Counted from the first letter of the stretch, positions 35,991 through 48,071 are shown. The stretch: 64,000 bases of DNA from Chryseobacterium polytrichastri (GCF_900142445.1 NZ_FRAV01000013.1:1-64000), one strand, 5' to 3'. Notes: generated from the sequence alone by a model not told the origin. Translations and numbers: made by a program.

Positions 35991-36677
35991 TTATTTCAGT
36001 TTCTTTAGAAAATTCTCTCTATACATATCTCCGATTGGAATTTCCTGCTCCGAAAATAAATTCACTTTTTTAGCACTGATGCTTTTAATCTGATTGGTAT
36101 TGATAATAAATGATTTGTGAATTCTTACAAAAGACCATTCAGAAAGTTGCTGTTCGAGAGATTTTAACGTGTCCAGCACAATATATTCCTGGTTGGCAGT
36201 TTTGATGTTTACATAATCTTTAATGCTTTCTATATAAAGAATATCTTCAAAATTAATACGGTGTTGCTGACCGGAAGATTTTACAAAAAAATGAGAATCT
36301 ACTTTATTTTCAACAAAAGAAAAACGTTCCTGAGCCTTCAATGAACTTTGATAAAAACGTTCAAACGAAATAGGTTTTAAAAGATAATCGACGATATTGT
36401 GTTCATAGCCTTCCAACGCATACTCAGAATACGCGGTCGTTAAAATATATTTTAATTTATCGCCGACAATTTTCATGAAATTAATCCCCGTTAATTCAGG
36501 CATTTGAATATCAAGAAAAACCAGATCTGCCTCATTATTTTGAATATAATCTAAAGCTTCTATCGGGTTTTCTGTGGAAAAGACCAATTCCAGAAACGGA
36601 ATTTTTCGAACGTAGTTTTCCAACAGGGAAATTGCCAATGGCTCGTCATCCACGACCATACATTTTATCTTATTCAT
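35991..36677 (-). CDS. LytTR-family response regulator
   Basis: A 228-residue regulator. The receiver has VVDDEPLAISLLENYV, Asp in LVFLDIQMPELTGINFM (about residue 56) and Lys in VDYLLKPISFERF. The LytTR DNA-binding domain (about 125-228) has FVKSSGQQHRINFEDILYIE and VRIHKSFIINTNQI. It overlaps the kinase gene by 4 bases (ATGA), so the kinase is made first. Such pairs commonly regulate adjacent or unlinked envelope genes; no target is evident. Confidence 0.93.
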   Translation of the reverse strand: MNKIKCMVVDDEPLAISLLENYVRKIPFLELVFSTENPIEALDYIQNNEADLVFLDIQMPELTGINFMKIVGDKLKYILTTAYSEYALEGYEHNIVDYLLKPISFERFYQSSLKAQERFSFVENKVDSHFFVKSSGQQHRINFEDILYIESIKDYVNIKTANQEYIVLDTLKSLEQQLSEWSFVRIHKSFIINTNQIKSISAKKVNLFSEQEIPIGDMYRENFLKKLK

Positions 36678-37681
36678 TCAGCAAAATTGATTTTCAAATC
36701 TACAATAAATTCCGATTCGGTTTCTCTTATATTGAGTTCGTGCTTTTTGGGATATAAAATTTCGAGCCTTTTCTTTACATTTTCAATTCCAATACCCGAC
36801 GTAGAATCTTTCATCTTATCTTTTTTGAAATTATGAAGATTAAAATGAAGGACTTTGTTATCATCAGACATCTTTACAACAAACCCCTTCTCTCTAAAAT
36901 CTCCATGTTTAAAGGCATTTTCTACAAACGGAACAATAAGCATAGGAGAAATATTAAGTTTAGGGAAATTGATGTTCTTTTCAACGAGCAAAAGTTCCGG
37001 GTTTTTCAGTCTTAAACTTTCTAACGCGATCAAACTCTCAATATATCCTATTTCTTTATCTAATGTTATAAAATCTTTCTCCAGATCTTTGGTACTGTAT
37101 CTCAGGAGTTGGCTCAACTCTTCAAGCGCAGGCAGCGCTTTATCAGATTTTTGATATACAAGAGAATAAATATTATTTAAAGAATTAAAAATAAAATGTG
37201 GATTAATCTGTGTTTTCAACGCCTGCAATTCTGCTGTTTTTTTGGCTTCAATTAATTCTGATTTCTCTTTTTCTACCTCAACAAAATATTTAAAAAACCA
37301 AAAAGTGGTACTGATAAAGATAGTGGTACTGCTGTAAAAAATATTATCGAAAAAGTAAAATCCGAAATTAGTTCCTTCTTTATAATTCCTTAATCCTATT
37401 GTTGCAGGCAATAAGATCTCTTCCACAGAATATCGAACAAAAACAAAACACGAAGCACTCAACAAAAATGCAATCACAGATTTATACCATTTACTTGCAT
37501 CAAAAAAGTTGGGAGCTACCATAAAATAGTTCACATAAAAGCAAATAAAACTCGTGAGGAAGAAAGTTATATTAAGAATGATTCTCTCTGTATTAAATAT
37601 AAAATAAGGAATAAGAACCGATCCGATCATATAAATTCCCCAGAAGAAAATATGCAGATAAATAAGTTTGTTCGCTTTCAT
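36674..37681 (-). CDS. LytS-like sensor histidine kinase
   Basis: A 335-residue membrane kinase with four transmembrane helices (about 10-32, 38-52, 65-87 and 110-130) and no large extracellular domain. A His_kinase/DUF2296-type module follows: KTQINPHFIFNSLNNIYSLV (phospho-His in NPHFIFNSLN), then LNISPMLIVPFVENAFKHG and GIGIENVKKRLE for ATP binding. Operon partner of the LytTR regulator. It may respond to membrane state, but that is not visible from sequence. Confidence 0.92.
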   Translation of the reverse strand: MKANKLIYLHIFFWGIYMIGSVLIPYFIFNTERIILNITFFLTSFICFYVNYFMVAPNFFDASKWYKSVIAFLLSASCFVFVRYSVEEILLPATIGLRNYKEGTNFGFYFFDNIFYSSTTIFISTTFWFFKYFVEVEKEKSELIEAKKTAELQALKTQINPHFIFNSLNNIYSLVYQKSDKALPALEELSQLLRYSTKDLEKDFITLDKEIGYIESLIALESLRLKNPELLLVEKNINFPKLNISPMLIVPFVENAFKHGDFREKGFVVKMSDDNKVLHFNLHNFKKDKMKDSTSGIGIENVKKRLEILYPKKHELNIRETESEFIVDLKINFAE

Positions 37682-37817
37682 AAAGCAAAAATAGAATATC
37701 TGGGAAGTTATGAACTCTAATTTCCGATGAACGACTGTTTTTTTCCGACGAAAATCTTTTAACCCCGAGAATTAAAGGCTTTATCTAAACGCTATTTCAT
37801 AGGTTTTACCTTAAATC

Positions 37818-37825
37818 TACCTTTG
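37818..37825 (+). promoter_or_regulatory. candidate -7 box for the DUF5694 gene
   Basis: TACCTTTG fits TAnnTTTG, with TTTC 19 bases upstream in place of TTTG. It lies 38 bases before the start of the gene. Confidence 0.5.
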
Positions 37826-37862
37826 GAGTATCAAAATAAAATAACTAACAAATAAAATAATT

Positions 37863-38699
37863 ATGAAAACATTAATCTATTGCCTACTCGTATGCTTCTC
37901 TACTTTTCTTACGGCTCAGAAAAAACCATCAGAGTATTTTAGCAACCCTAAAACCAAAGTTTTGGTCGTAGGATCATTCCATTTTGATTATCCTAATCTT
38001 GATGCTCATAAAACAGAAAAAAGCGACCAAGTAGATGTTCTTGCTCCTAAAACTGCCAAAGAAGTAACAGAACTTGTGGAGTACATCAAAAAGTTTAAAC
38101 CTACAAAAATAGCCATCGAGGCATGGCCAAAATGGAACGCCAACCAAAAACTAAAAGAATATAGCGAAGGAAAGCACAGAGATAAAAGAGATGAGCGTTA
38201 TCAGCTTGCGATGCGTATTGCTACCGAACTTAAGCTCAATGAACTATTCAGTATAGATGCAGCATCTGTCTGGGGAGACTTTGAAGAAAAGTTTGGAAAA
38301 CAAGATTCTGTCTATTTCAATAAGATTAGCCAAGATTATGATTTTCAGAGTGATGATGCGATATCTAATCAATATAACGATTTCTTTAAAAGTAGCGAAC
38401 CTAAAAGCTTTACATCTATTCTGGAAAACTTTAAGTATATGAACAGTAAAGAATACCATCAGTATGAATATGGTGCTTATCTTACAGGAGATTTTAAGCT
38501 AAGAGACCACGACGGTGCAGATATGCTTTCAATGTATTGGTATAACAGAAACCTTAGAATGTTTCGTAATATTCAGAATATCCCTCACAATACAGAAGAT
38601 AGAATACTTGTCATTGCAGGAAATGGTCATGCATCAGTGTTAAGACAGCTATTCACTTCATCTCCTGAGTTTGATTATATAGAATTCAATTCCCTTTAA
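37863..38699 (+). CDS. exported DUF5694 protein
   Basis: A 278-residue protein with signal peptide MKTLIYCLLVCFSTFLTAQ and the opening VLVVGSFHFDYPNLDAHK (DUF5694-type). A His/Glu-rich start is followed by TKIAIEAWPKWNANQKL and the closing block ILVIAGNGHASVLRQLF. The layout recalls TraB/PrgY-like metal-dependent folds (His...Glu...Gly-Asn-Gly-His), so hydrolase activity is possible but unproven. It is 72 bases upstream of the outer membrane barrel gene, possibly in the same transcript. Confidence 0.8.
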   Translation: MKTLIYCLLVCFSTFLTAQKKPSEYFSNPKTKVLVVGSFHFDYPNLDAHKTEKSDQVDVLAPKTAKEVTELVEYIKKFKPTKIAIEAWPKWNANQKLKEYSEGKHRDKRDERYQLAMRIATELKLNELFSIDAASVWGDFEEKFGKQDSVYFNKISQDYDFQSDDAISNQYNDFFKSSEPKSFTSILENFKYMNSKEYHQYEYGAYLTGDFKLRDHDGADMLSMYWYNRNLRMFRNIQNIPHNTEDRILVIAGNGHASVLRQLFTSSPEFDYIEFNSL

Positions 38700-38771
38700 T
38701 ATACTCACAAAAGCTTTTTTGTAACAAAATTTCCTTTTCTGCGTCTAACTGAATAGTAGTAAAAAAACAGT

Positions 38772-40997
38772 ATGAAAAAAACTATATTCGTTCTTTCTGT
38801 GATAGGCTCTATGTTTACCTATGCACAGGAGAAGACCAATAGTCAGGTAAAAGAAAAGGAAATTGAAGGGGTGACCATCACCAAAACTAAAAAAGCCGTT
38901 GAACAAAAAGCAGATCGTACGATCTTTGATTTTTCTGAACAACCTCAGCTTAATAACGGAAATGTTTTAGAAGGGATAAAAAAACTCCCAGGACTTATTT
39001 CTACAGATATTGGAGGAATGATGTATCAGGGAAAATTTTTGGAGGTTTATCTGAATGGAAGACCTTTAAACATTACTTCCAATGAATTAAATTCTTTCTT
39101 GGAAGGAATGCCCGCCAACTCTGTTGACAGAATAGAAGTAGTAACCCAACCTGGTGCTGAATACCCCGCCACTTCAGGAGGTGCCATCATGAATATCATC
39201 ACGAATAAGAATGCCAATAAATATTTAACAGCAACCTATTCAGGAAATTATTCATTTACCAATTACGATAAATACAGAAGCCGAACCAGTAATTCATTGA
39301 ACTTAAATGCCCGAAATAAATATTTTGGATGGCAGTTGAATGTGGGTCAGAATTACCGCGAAAGTATGATGGATACCAATCAGGATAATCTATTACTAAG
39401 CAATACAGATAGATATGGGCGAGGTTATTTTGCAAAATCAGGATTAACTTTTGATCTTGGGCAGGATAAATTATTATTAAACTACGATATTTATCACAAC
39501 AACAACAGTAATTATACACTGAGTAATGGTGAAGGTGCTGAAAAGATTAAGATTCCTAATACTGATCCGCAAGAATATTCTTACAGAGATTTCATCTTCA
39601 ATGCTTCCGATGCAGCCTTTACTAATAATCTAAGACAAGAAGCTGTCGTGACGTATCAAAAGCGTTTTACAGATAAATCTCAGAAACTAGATTTCCAATT
39701 CGGATACACAAAATCTACGAGCAAATTTGATCAAAATAATCTTTTCAGAGAAGGAAAATATTCAGATGGCCAACCCATCTCTATTGTTGGTGGAAATGTT
39801 CTGAATAACAAATCTGATATGAGAATTGCCAACTTTAAAATTGATTATTCACAACCTATCAAACTTCTAGATGGTGGAAAAGTAAGTTTTGGAGGTTTAT
39901 ACGAAAGACAGGATTATGATACTGAAAGTTTTGGATTAACCAATTTAGAGTATCAAAGACAAACAGCTTCAACGTATTTGGAATTTCAGGCAAAACTAAA
40001 AAAGTTTGATTTTACATTAGGTTCACGTGCTGAAAACTATGATATCTCTGGGGTAACAAGATTTTTTGACCAAGACAAAAAATTAGTTCAGGATAATTTA
40101 ATGCCTTTTAATAAGTTTAAACTATTCCCTAATGCGAGTGTGCAGTATAACATGATGAGTCAGGTTTATATTGCTGCCAACTATAATAAAAAGATAAGCT
40201 TGCCAAGTATTTCAGCCTTAAACCCGAACAATACAACGTTTCAAGGTCCCAATACTCAAGTAACAGGTAACCCCAATCTACAACCAACCATTTTTGATAA
40301 TTATGAATTAAAGATCTCGGCTTTTGATTATGCTTTTATTGGCTACAGCGTAAGCTCTGCAACGAATCAAGTAGCACAGATCATCAGAAAAGATGGGAAA
40401 AATCTTTTTAACGAGCAGGTAAATATTTCCAATATGAAAATTCATAATTTCAATATTGGACTTCCTATTCCTTTTATGATCTTCAGTAAATCACTAAGTG
40501 AGATTATGAAGTTTAATTTTAATCCTGATAAAATTAATTTCATGTATGTTTATGCGGGATATCAGAAGCATCAAATTGATAACTTGAACAATAAAGGGTT
40601 TTGGATTTTTAATGTATCTACCCAATTGATTTTACCAAAACAGATAAAACTAACCGCTAATTACAGTTACTTAACACCACAAGCGGGATATTTTTACTTT
40701 ACTGCAGAAAAACCATTTAACAACAATGTTGATATTACTTTAACAAAGAAGTTTATGGATAATCGCTTAACGGTTTCTGTCTTTGCAAATGATATTTTCA
40801 ATGGCCAGGTAATGCAGGTACGTTCTAATCCGCCTGTAGGAGAAACTGTGATGTTGAGAAATAAGTACGACAGCAGAAACTTCGGATTGTCAATTAATTA
40901 TAAGATTCCGACCAAAAATAAATTGGCTAAAGAGGATTCAAACATTTTGAACCAAACGAAGAAAGAAGATACCAGTGTAATGCAGCAGGCACAATAA
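38772..40997 (+). CDS. outer membrane beta-barrel family protein (TonB receptor-like)
   Basis: A 741-residue protein with signal peptide KTIFVLSVIGSMFTYAQ. A plug-like region (about 40-150) has VTITKTKKAVEQKADRTIFD, GNVLEGIKKLPGLISTDIGG, SVDRIEVVTQPGAEYPATSG. A long beta-barrel (PF14905-type, from about 270) ends near NYKIPTKNK. The C-terminal tail ILNQTKKEDTSVMQQAQ is non-barrel. There is no carboxypeptidase-like extension at the N-terminus. The ligand is unknown; no riboswitch precedes it, unlike the receptor at 26 kb. Terminator is formed by repeat copy 3. Confidence 0.85.
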   Translation: MKKTIFVLSVIGSMFTYAQEKTNSQVKEKEIEGVTITKTKKAVEQKADRTIFDFSEQPQLNNGNVLEGIKKLPGLISTDIGGMMYQGKFLEVYLNGRPLNITSNELNSFLEGMPANSVDRIEVVTQPGAEYPATSGGAIMNIITNKNANKYLTATYSGNYSFTNYDKYRSRTSNSLNLNARNKYFGWQLNVGQNYRESMMDTNQDNLLLSNTDRYGRGYFAKSGLTFDLGQDKLLLNYDIYHNNNSNYTLSNGEGAEKIKIPNTDPQEYSYRDFIFNASDAAFTNNLRQEAVVTYQKRFTDKSQKLDFQFGYTKSTSKFDQNNLFREGKYSDGQPISIVGGNVLNNKSDMRIANFKIDYSQPIKLLDGGKVSFGGLYERQDYDTESFGLTNLEYQRQTASTYLEFQAKLKKFDFTLGSRAENYDISGVTRFFDQDKKLVQDNLMPFNKFKLFPNASVQYNMMSQVYIAANYNKKISLPSISALNPNNTTFQGPNTQVTGNPNLQPTIFDNYELKISAFDYAFIGYSVSSATNQVAQIIRKDGKNLFNEQVNISNMKIHNFNIGLPIPFMIFSKSLSEIMKFNFNPDKINFMYVYAGYQKHQIDNLNNKGFWIFNVSTQLILPKQIKLTANYSYLTPQAGYFYFTAEKPFNNNVDITLTKKFMDNRLTVSVFANDIFNGQVMQVRSNPPVGETVMLRNKYDSRNFGLSINYKIPTKNKLAKEDSNILNQTKKEDTSVMQQAQ

Positions 40998-41009
40998 TTT
41001 TTTGTTTAA

Positions 41010-41052
41010 ACACAAATTAGCACGAATATTTTGCACGAATAACACGAATACT
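41010..41052. repeat. cacgaat/cacaaat run beside repeat copy 3
   Basis: aaacacaaattagcacgaat, ttgcacgaataacacgaat fill the stretch just after the barrel gene and run into the palindromic unit at 41054. The order run-then-palindrome matches copies 1 and 2 when read on the other strand. Confidence 0.6.
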
Positions 41053-41053
41053 T

Positions 41054-41117
41054 CATCAATAGAAACGGACTTTAGTCCGTTTTTTTTATGCAAAAAATTC
41101 AAATTGGCTTTAGCCAA
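41054..41117 (-). repeat. palindromic intergenic repeat, copy 3 (inverted)
   Basis: CATCAATAG-aaa-CGGACTTTAGTCCG then TTGGCTTTAGCCAA at 41104-41117 is the inverse of the unit at 6077-6139. One palindrome doubles as a terminator (41065-41088). Confidence 0.8.
41065..41088 (+). terminator. terminator after the outer membrane barrel gene, built from the repeat
   Basis: ACGGAC-ttta-GTCCGT is followed directly by TTTTTTT. A T-tract after one palindrome of the repeat is missing from the other two copies. Confidence 0.7.
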
Positions 41118-41136
41118 AACTTATTGAATATTGTTA

Positions 41137-41847
41137 TTAAAAATCAACAGTTTGAAATCTCCAGCTCAATGTATCAATTAATGTGAGTTGATTGATGTTT
41201 AAAGGTAAACTCGTAATCAATTTTAAGGTTAAACTTGCCATCATACTTCCTACAATTCCAGGCAATGCACCCAAAACGCCCAGGCTGTCGCAATCCGGAA
41301 GATCTTCATCAATAGGTGGCTCGGGAAATAGATCTCTTAAATGTTTACTTCCCTGATAATTAAAAATAGCAACCTGCCCAGAAAACCCTAAAATACTCCC
41401 GTAAATTAAAGGCTTACCTAGTTTTACACAAACGTCATTGACTAAATATCTTGTTTTGAAATTATCTGAACCATCAATAACAACATCAAATTGAGAAATA
41501 GTTTCTTCTGCATTGGATTCATCTAGTTTCTTTTCAATTCCAATAAACTGAACATGACGGTTGAGGTTGCTTATAAACTGCTCTGCACTTTTAACCTTAG
41601 AAACACCCACCGAATTTTCATTGTGAATAATTTGTCGATTTAAATTATGTAATTCTACTTCATCAAAATCCATTACCCCTAAAACTCCAACTCCTGCAGC
41701 TGCTAAATACTGAATCACAGGACTTCCTAATCCGCCTGCTCCAATCACAAGCACTTTGGATTTCATTATTTTTCGTTGTCCATCCAAACCTATTTCTTCA
41801 ATGAAGATCTGTCGGCTGTATCGTGCAAAAATATCTTCGCTTTTCAT
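41137..41847 (-). CDS. thiF: ThiF/MoeB/HesA-family adenylyltransferase lacking the zinc cysteines
   Basis: A 236-residue E1-like enzyme that would adenylate the C-terminal Gly of ThiS. Nucleotide-binding GAGGLGSPVIQYLAAAGVG near 36, Arg in LNRQI, DGSDNFKTRYLVND and the acceptor cysteine in LPDCDSLGVLG (about residue 180). The two CxxC zinc pairs of ThiF and MoeB are absent, the only other Cys being in NDVCVKLG. There is also no rhodanese tail. It lies 364 bases after thiH, outside the tight operon but in the same direction; an origin in the thi cluster is the best reading. Confidence 0.8.
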   Translation of the reverse strand: MKSEDIFARYSRQIFIEEIGLDGQRKIMKSKVLVIGAGGLGSPVIQYLAAAGVGVLGVMDFDEVELHNLNRQIIHNENSVGVSKVKSAEQFISNLNRHVQFIGIEKKLDESNAEETISQFDVVIDGSDNFKTRYLVNDVCVKLGKPLIYGSILGFSGQVAIFNYQGSKHLRDLFPEPPIDEDLPDCDSLGVLGALPGIVGSMMASLTLKLITSLPLNINQLTLIDTLSWRFQTVDF

Positions 41848-42211
41848 TTATAATTTTTCATTATTTTAAACCATTAAGGTTTTTTAAGCTAAGCCTGTTT
41901 AAACTAATTAAAGAATTAAACCACAAAAGACACAAAAGCTATTATTGAATCATTTAAAGTTTAACTATTTTGAAAACAAAGCCCGCAAAAGAGTAAAAAT
42001 CTAAGATTTTTTCAACTTATGTATTCTTTTTTTTACATTTCAGGATAAACTTATAATTTATTAATCTTTTGTGTCTTTTGCGGTTAAAATAAAAGAGCTT
42101 AAACAATTTCGTTGTAAAGAACATTGCTTTTAGTACTTAAAATCTATTTGATTTTTTCTTAACTAAACTTAATCTCTTCAATTTTCTTAATGGTTCAAAA
42201 TCTTTTAAATT
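41848..42211. other. 364-base gap between thiF and thiH, degenerate inverted-repeat element
   Basis: No gene is visible. Outer arms AACCATTAAG (41869 on) and CTTAATGGTT (42186 on) and inner arms ACCACAAAAGACACAAAAG (41927 on) and CTTTTGTGTCTTTTGCGGTT (42066 on) are nested inverse copies. The size and layout are those of a small palindromic repeat. Similar ccacaaaagacacaaaag repeats occur between genes in related flavobacteria, by recall. A transcript from thiH could end here. Confidence 0.55.
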
Positions 42212-43330
42212 CTAAATTCCACTATACACAGAATCCCAGTCTTTCATCACAGGATCATAGCCCGCCTGTTTAATAATACTTCTCATTTCATTCATGCTTC
42301 TTTCATCGCTGGTTTCAAACTGTTCCAACGATTCAGGATCTACCACATACCCTCCAGGATTCGTCTTTGATCCGGCACTCATTGCCGTTGCACCCAATGA
42401 AATGATATTATTTCTGAACTTTTCATTTTCTCTGGTGGAAATGGATATCTCCAACTCTTCATTCCAAATTCGATAAGCACAGATTAATTGTAATAAATCT
42501 TTATCCTCCATAATAAAATTAGGCTCGATAATACCTTCCGCAGGGCGTAATCTAGGAAATGAAACCGAAAACTTACTTTTCCAATATTGTTTCTGTAAAT
42601 AATCGATGTGAAGGGCGTTGAAAAAACTATCAACCCGCCAATCTTCCAAACCTAATAAAACGCCCAAACCCATTTTATGAATTCCTGCCTTTCCTATTCT
42701 ATCAGGCGTTTCTAAACGAAAATTGAAATTAGACTTCTTTCCTTTCGGATGATATTCTTTATAAACTTCCTGATGATACGTTTCCTGATATACCAAAACC
42801 GCATTCACGCCTTCATCGTGAAGTTGTTGATATTCTTCCTGCAACAACGGCTGAACTTCAATAGAAATATTAGCAAAATGAGGTTTCAGGAAACGAACCG
42901 CCGTCAAAAAATAGGAAAGTCCCACCGTTTTATTCGCTTCCCCGCTTACCAGCAACACATGATTAACTTCCATTGCCTTTAACGCCATGGCTTCTATAAT
43001 AAGCTCCGTACTGGAAAGTGTTTTTCTTTTAAGGGAATTGTCTAAGCTAAAACCACAATAAGTGCAGATATTCTGACATTCATTACTCAGATACAATGGT
43101 GCATACAGCTGAATTGTTTTTCCAAAACGTTTCTGTGTGATTTTCTGCGTCATCTGAGCCATCAGTTCTAATTTCTGAGCCGCAACAGGAGAAAGAAAAT
43201 TCAGAAAATCTTCTATTGTTTTCGTACTTTTTTGCAGGCTGTTTTCAACATCAGATAAGGTTACTTTTTCCAATTTGGCTTTAATATCATCCCAGTGATA
43301 ATTTTCAAAAATATCTTTAAAACTGTTCAT
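42212..43330 (-). CDS. thiH: 2-iminoacetate synthase (tyrosine lyase)
   Basis: Radical SAM enzyme that makes dehydroglycine from tyrosine for the thiazole ring. In 372 residues, the cluster motif is CQNICTYCGFS (CxxxCxxC) near residue 84. The ThiH-type C-terminus with METSDERSMNEMRSIIKQAG-like ordering ends in DWDSVYSGI. Presence of ThiH and no thiO indicates the anaerobe-style tyrosine route. Starts 6 bases after thiG ends, last gene of the tight thi operon. Confidence 0.94.
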   Translation of the reverse strand: MNSFKDIFENYHWDDIKAKLEKVTLSDVENSLQKSTKTIEDFLNFLSPVAAQKLELMAQMTQKITQKRFGKTIQLYAPLYLSNECQNICTYCGFSLDNSLKRKTLSSTELIIEAMALKAMEVNHVLLVSGEANKTVGLSYFLTAVRFLKPHFANISIEVQPLLQEEYQQLHDEGVNAVLVYQETYHQEVYKEYHPKGKKSNFNFRLETPDRIGKAGIHKMGLGVLLGLEDWRVDSFFNALHIDYLQKQYWKSKFSVSFPRLRPAEGIIEPNFIMEDKDLLQLICAYRIWNEELEISISTRENEKFRNNIISLGATAMSAGSKTNPGGYVVDPESLEQFETSDERSMNEMRSIIKQAGYDPVMKDWDSVYSGI

Positions 43331-43336
43331 GATTTT

Positions 43337-44113
43337 TTATTCAAATAAGAAAGATGTCAACGGGCTAGAGGCTTTTGCCTGATTTTCAATCGCTCCCAAC
43401 CCTGATTCATAGGCTCTTCTTCCTGCAATTACGCCTTCTTTAAAAGCCAACGCCATATGTATTGGATTCCTTGCCACTGCAATCGCTGTATTTACCAAAA
43501 CTGCATCTGCGCCCATTTCCATTGCTTTTGCCGCGTCGGAAGGAGCACCAATTCCTGCATCCACCACTACCGGAACATTACTCTGGCTGATAATGATCTC
43601 TAAAAAATCTACTGTCCTCAAGCCTTTATTCGTACCAATTGGTGCTCCAAGTGGCATAACGACAGCCGTTCCTGCATCTTCCAAACGTTTGCATAAAACA
43701 GGATCGGCGTGAATGTAAGGCATTACAATAAATCCTAATTTTGCCAATTCCTCCGTAGCATACAACGTTTCAATAGGATCGGGTAATAAATATTTAGAAT
43801 CGGGATGGATTTCTAATTTAACCCAATTCGTTTCCAATGCTTCTCTTGCCAATTGTGCCGCTAATACTGCTTCTTTGGCTGTTCTTGCTCCTGAAGTATT
43901 AGGCAAAAGATGCGCTCTTGTAGATCTTAATGAACCTAACAAATCATCTTCCGAGGATTGGGAATCTATTCGTTTCAAAGCCATCGTTACCATATTGGTT
44001 TCTGAAGCGATAATTGATTCTGCCATTTCTTCAAGACTTCCGAATTTTCCTGTTCCTAAAAACAATCTCGATTCGAAGGCTCTATCTGCTATTATTAATT
44101 GTTGATTATTCAT
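43337..44113 (-). CDS. thiG: thiazole synthase
   Basis: Thiazole synthase that condenses DXP, ThiS thiocarboxylate and dehydroglycine. I start at the ATG at 44113 (258 residues, [15 protein letters not shown]). It overlaps the thiE stop by 8 bases in ATGAATAA; a longer frame to 44134 is nested in thiE. Motifs: [13 protein letters not shown], active Lys in [32 protein letters not shown] and [20 protein letters not shown]. Confidence 0.95.
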   Translation of the reverse strand: MNNQQLIIADRAFESRLFLGTGKFGSLEEMAESIIASETNMVTMALKRIDSQSSEDDLLGSLRSTRAHLLPNTSGARTAKEAVLAAQLAREALETNWVKLEIHPDSKYLLPDPIETLYATEELAKLGFIVMPYIHADPVLCKRLEDAGTAVVMPLGAPIGTNKGLRTVDFLEIIISQSNVPVVVDAGIGAPSDAAKAMEMGADAVLVNTAIAVARNPIHMALAFKEGVIAGRRAYESGLGAIENQAKASSPLTSFLFE

Positions 44114-44723
44114 GTAATGCGAGTTTAATTTCATGTACTGTAGCGGTTTCGTTCGTAATTAAACCTGAAACGGCAACACCATATATTCCGATTTGCTGTA
44201 GTAATTCAATGTCATTGAGGACAACTCCGCCAATTGCAAAGATTTTTGGAACTTCCAATGACTGAGTTTTTAAGTCCTGAATGATTTTTTCATAACCTTC
44301 AAAACCTAAAATAGGACTGAGTTTTTCTTTCGTTGAGGTAAATCTTAACGGTCCCAAACCAATATAATCACATCCTTCATTTATTCTTTGTAGAACATCT
44401 GAAAGCGTATTAGCTGTTCCGCCTATGATTTTATCTTTTCCTAAAACCTGTCTTGCTATTTCGATAGATTGATCATTCAAACCTAAGTGAACGCCGTCTG
44501 CATCAATATCTTTCGCAATATGAACATGATCATTGATGATACAAACCGCCTGATTATCCGAGCATAGCTTTTTTGAGATTTCACAAAGTTTGATGAATTC
44601 ATTTTCCAGAGCATTTTTCCAACGAACTTGAATCCATTTCACTCCATTATCAAGAGCTTTTCGGATGTTCAGTTCCTGATCTTCTATGGTAAATCCTTGA
44701 GATATGTATTGTAATTTTTCCAT
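44106..44723 (-). CDS. thiE: thiamine-phosphate synthase
   Basis: Joins HMP-PP and thiazole phosphate into thiamine phosphate. I start at 44723 (205 residues, [18 protein letters not shown]), 2 bases after the thiD stop; the longer frame to 44861 covers thiD and is spurious. Motifs: WIQVRWKN (catalytic Arg/Lys), [50 protein letters not shown]. It retains full catalytic motifs, unlike the upstream paralogue. Confidence 0.93.
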   Translation of the reverse strand: MEKLQYISQGFTIEDQELNIRKALDNGVKWIQVRWKNALENEFIKLCEISKKLCSDNQAVCIINDHVHIAKDIDADGVHLGLNDQSIEIARQVLGKDKIIGGTANTLSDVLQRINEGCDYIGLGPLRFTSTKEKLSPILGFEGYEKIIQDLKTQSLEVPKIFAIGGVVLNDIELLQQIGIYGVAVSGLITNETATVHEIKLALHE

Positions 44724-44725
44724 TG

Positions 44726-45447
44726 TTAATTTGAATGATACCCTAATAAAGAGGGATTGCTTTTTAAAAATTCTTCGATATACAACTTTCCTTGTTTGCA
44801 GGCCTCTTCCAAATTGTTGCCTAAAGCTAAATAGCTTGCAATAGCCGAAGAAAGCACACAACCTGACCCGTGTTTTGAGTAGAAAACAGAAATTTTATCA
44901 TTGGGTTCAATTATAATTTCTTTTCCATTCTCAATTAAAATATCTGTTCCCACTTTATCCTCTCTGTGACCGCCTTTAATAAGAACCGAACACGAACTTT
45001 GTGATTGTGAGAAAAGATGAGCTTCTTTTAAAACTTGATATTCATTGTAATTTGGGGTGATTAAATCAATTTGTTTTAAAACATTTTCCAATTCGGGAAT
45101 TGTACTCAAATCAAAAAAAGAAAACTCAGACGTGCTTTTCAACACCGGATCCCAGACTATTTTTGCTTCAGGATTAATCAATTTAATTGTTGTTACTATT
45201 TCCCCAAGCATCCATGCATCCTTAACAACTCCAATTTTAACAACCTGAACATCATAGCTTTTCATTAAAATCTCAATTGATTGTATGATTTCAGATAATG
45301 GTTGCCAATTCAAGCTTAAACATCGAGATTCTGTCTGTAAAGTCATTGCCGTACAAACTCCCAACCCCTGAACTTTCAATTGTTCAAATGTTTTAATATC
45401 TGCCAACAAACCTGCTCCACCACTTGGATCATAGCCGGCAATACTCA

Positions 45448-45472
<25 letters not shown>
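44726..45472 (-). CDS. thiD: HMP / HMP-P kinase
   Basis: Phosphorylates the pyrimidine precursor twice. 248 residues, PfkB fold: SIAGYDPSGGAGLLADIKTF, GICTAMTLQTES, WDPVLKSTS and the GSGCVLSSAIASYLALG anion hole. The start at MQKERSFV (45472) gives a better match to the E. coli N-terminus than the coupled ATG eight codons in, and it overlaps the TenI-like gene by 25 bases. Confidence 0.94.
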
Positions 45473-47855
<2,383 letters not shown>

Positions 47856-47864
47856 TTATGAGAA

Positions 47865-48071
47865 TTAACCGCCTTGAGTAGCGGTAATGATTAAAATAGA
47901 ATCGTTGTCTTTGAGAAATGTTTCCAGCCAGGCCGACTGTGGAATGATCCGATTGTTGAGCGCTACGGCAATACCTTTCTTTTTTCCGGGGATTTCCATA
48001 GCTAAAAGTACTTCCAGATTTTCGGGAAGTTCAGCAAAAGTTTTTCGAGTGTGGTTGATTGTGAGTTCCAT
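47865..48071 (-). CDS. thiS: thiamine sulfur carrier ThiS
   Basis: A 68-residue ubiquitin-like sulfur carrier ending in the required di-glycine (ITATQGG), which ThiF adenylates and a sulfurtransferase thiocarboxylates. Core GIAVALNNRIIPQSAWLETF matches the beta-grasp fold. The first gene of the operon, about 80 bases after the TPP riboswitch. Confidence 0.95.
   Translation of the reverse strand: MELTINHTRKTFAELPENLEVLLAMEIPGKKKGIAVALNNRIIPQSAWLETFLKDNDSILIITATQGG

Noticed and set aside
44724..44861. Longer N-terminus for thiE
   Set aside because: It overlaps the end of thiD in another frame, and the text is unlike any ThiE. The ATG at 44723 sits two bases after the thiD stop and gives a normal N-terminus.
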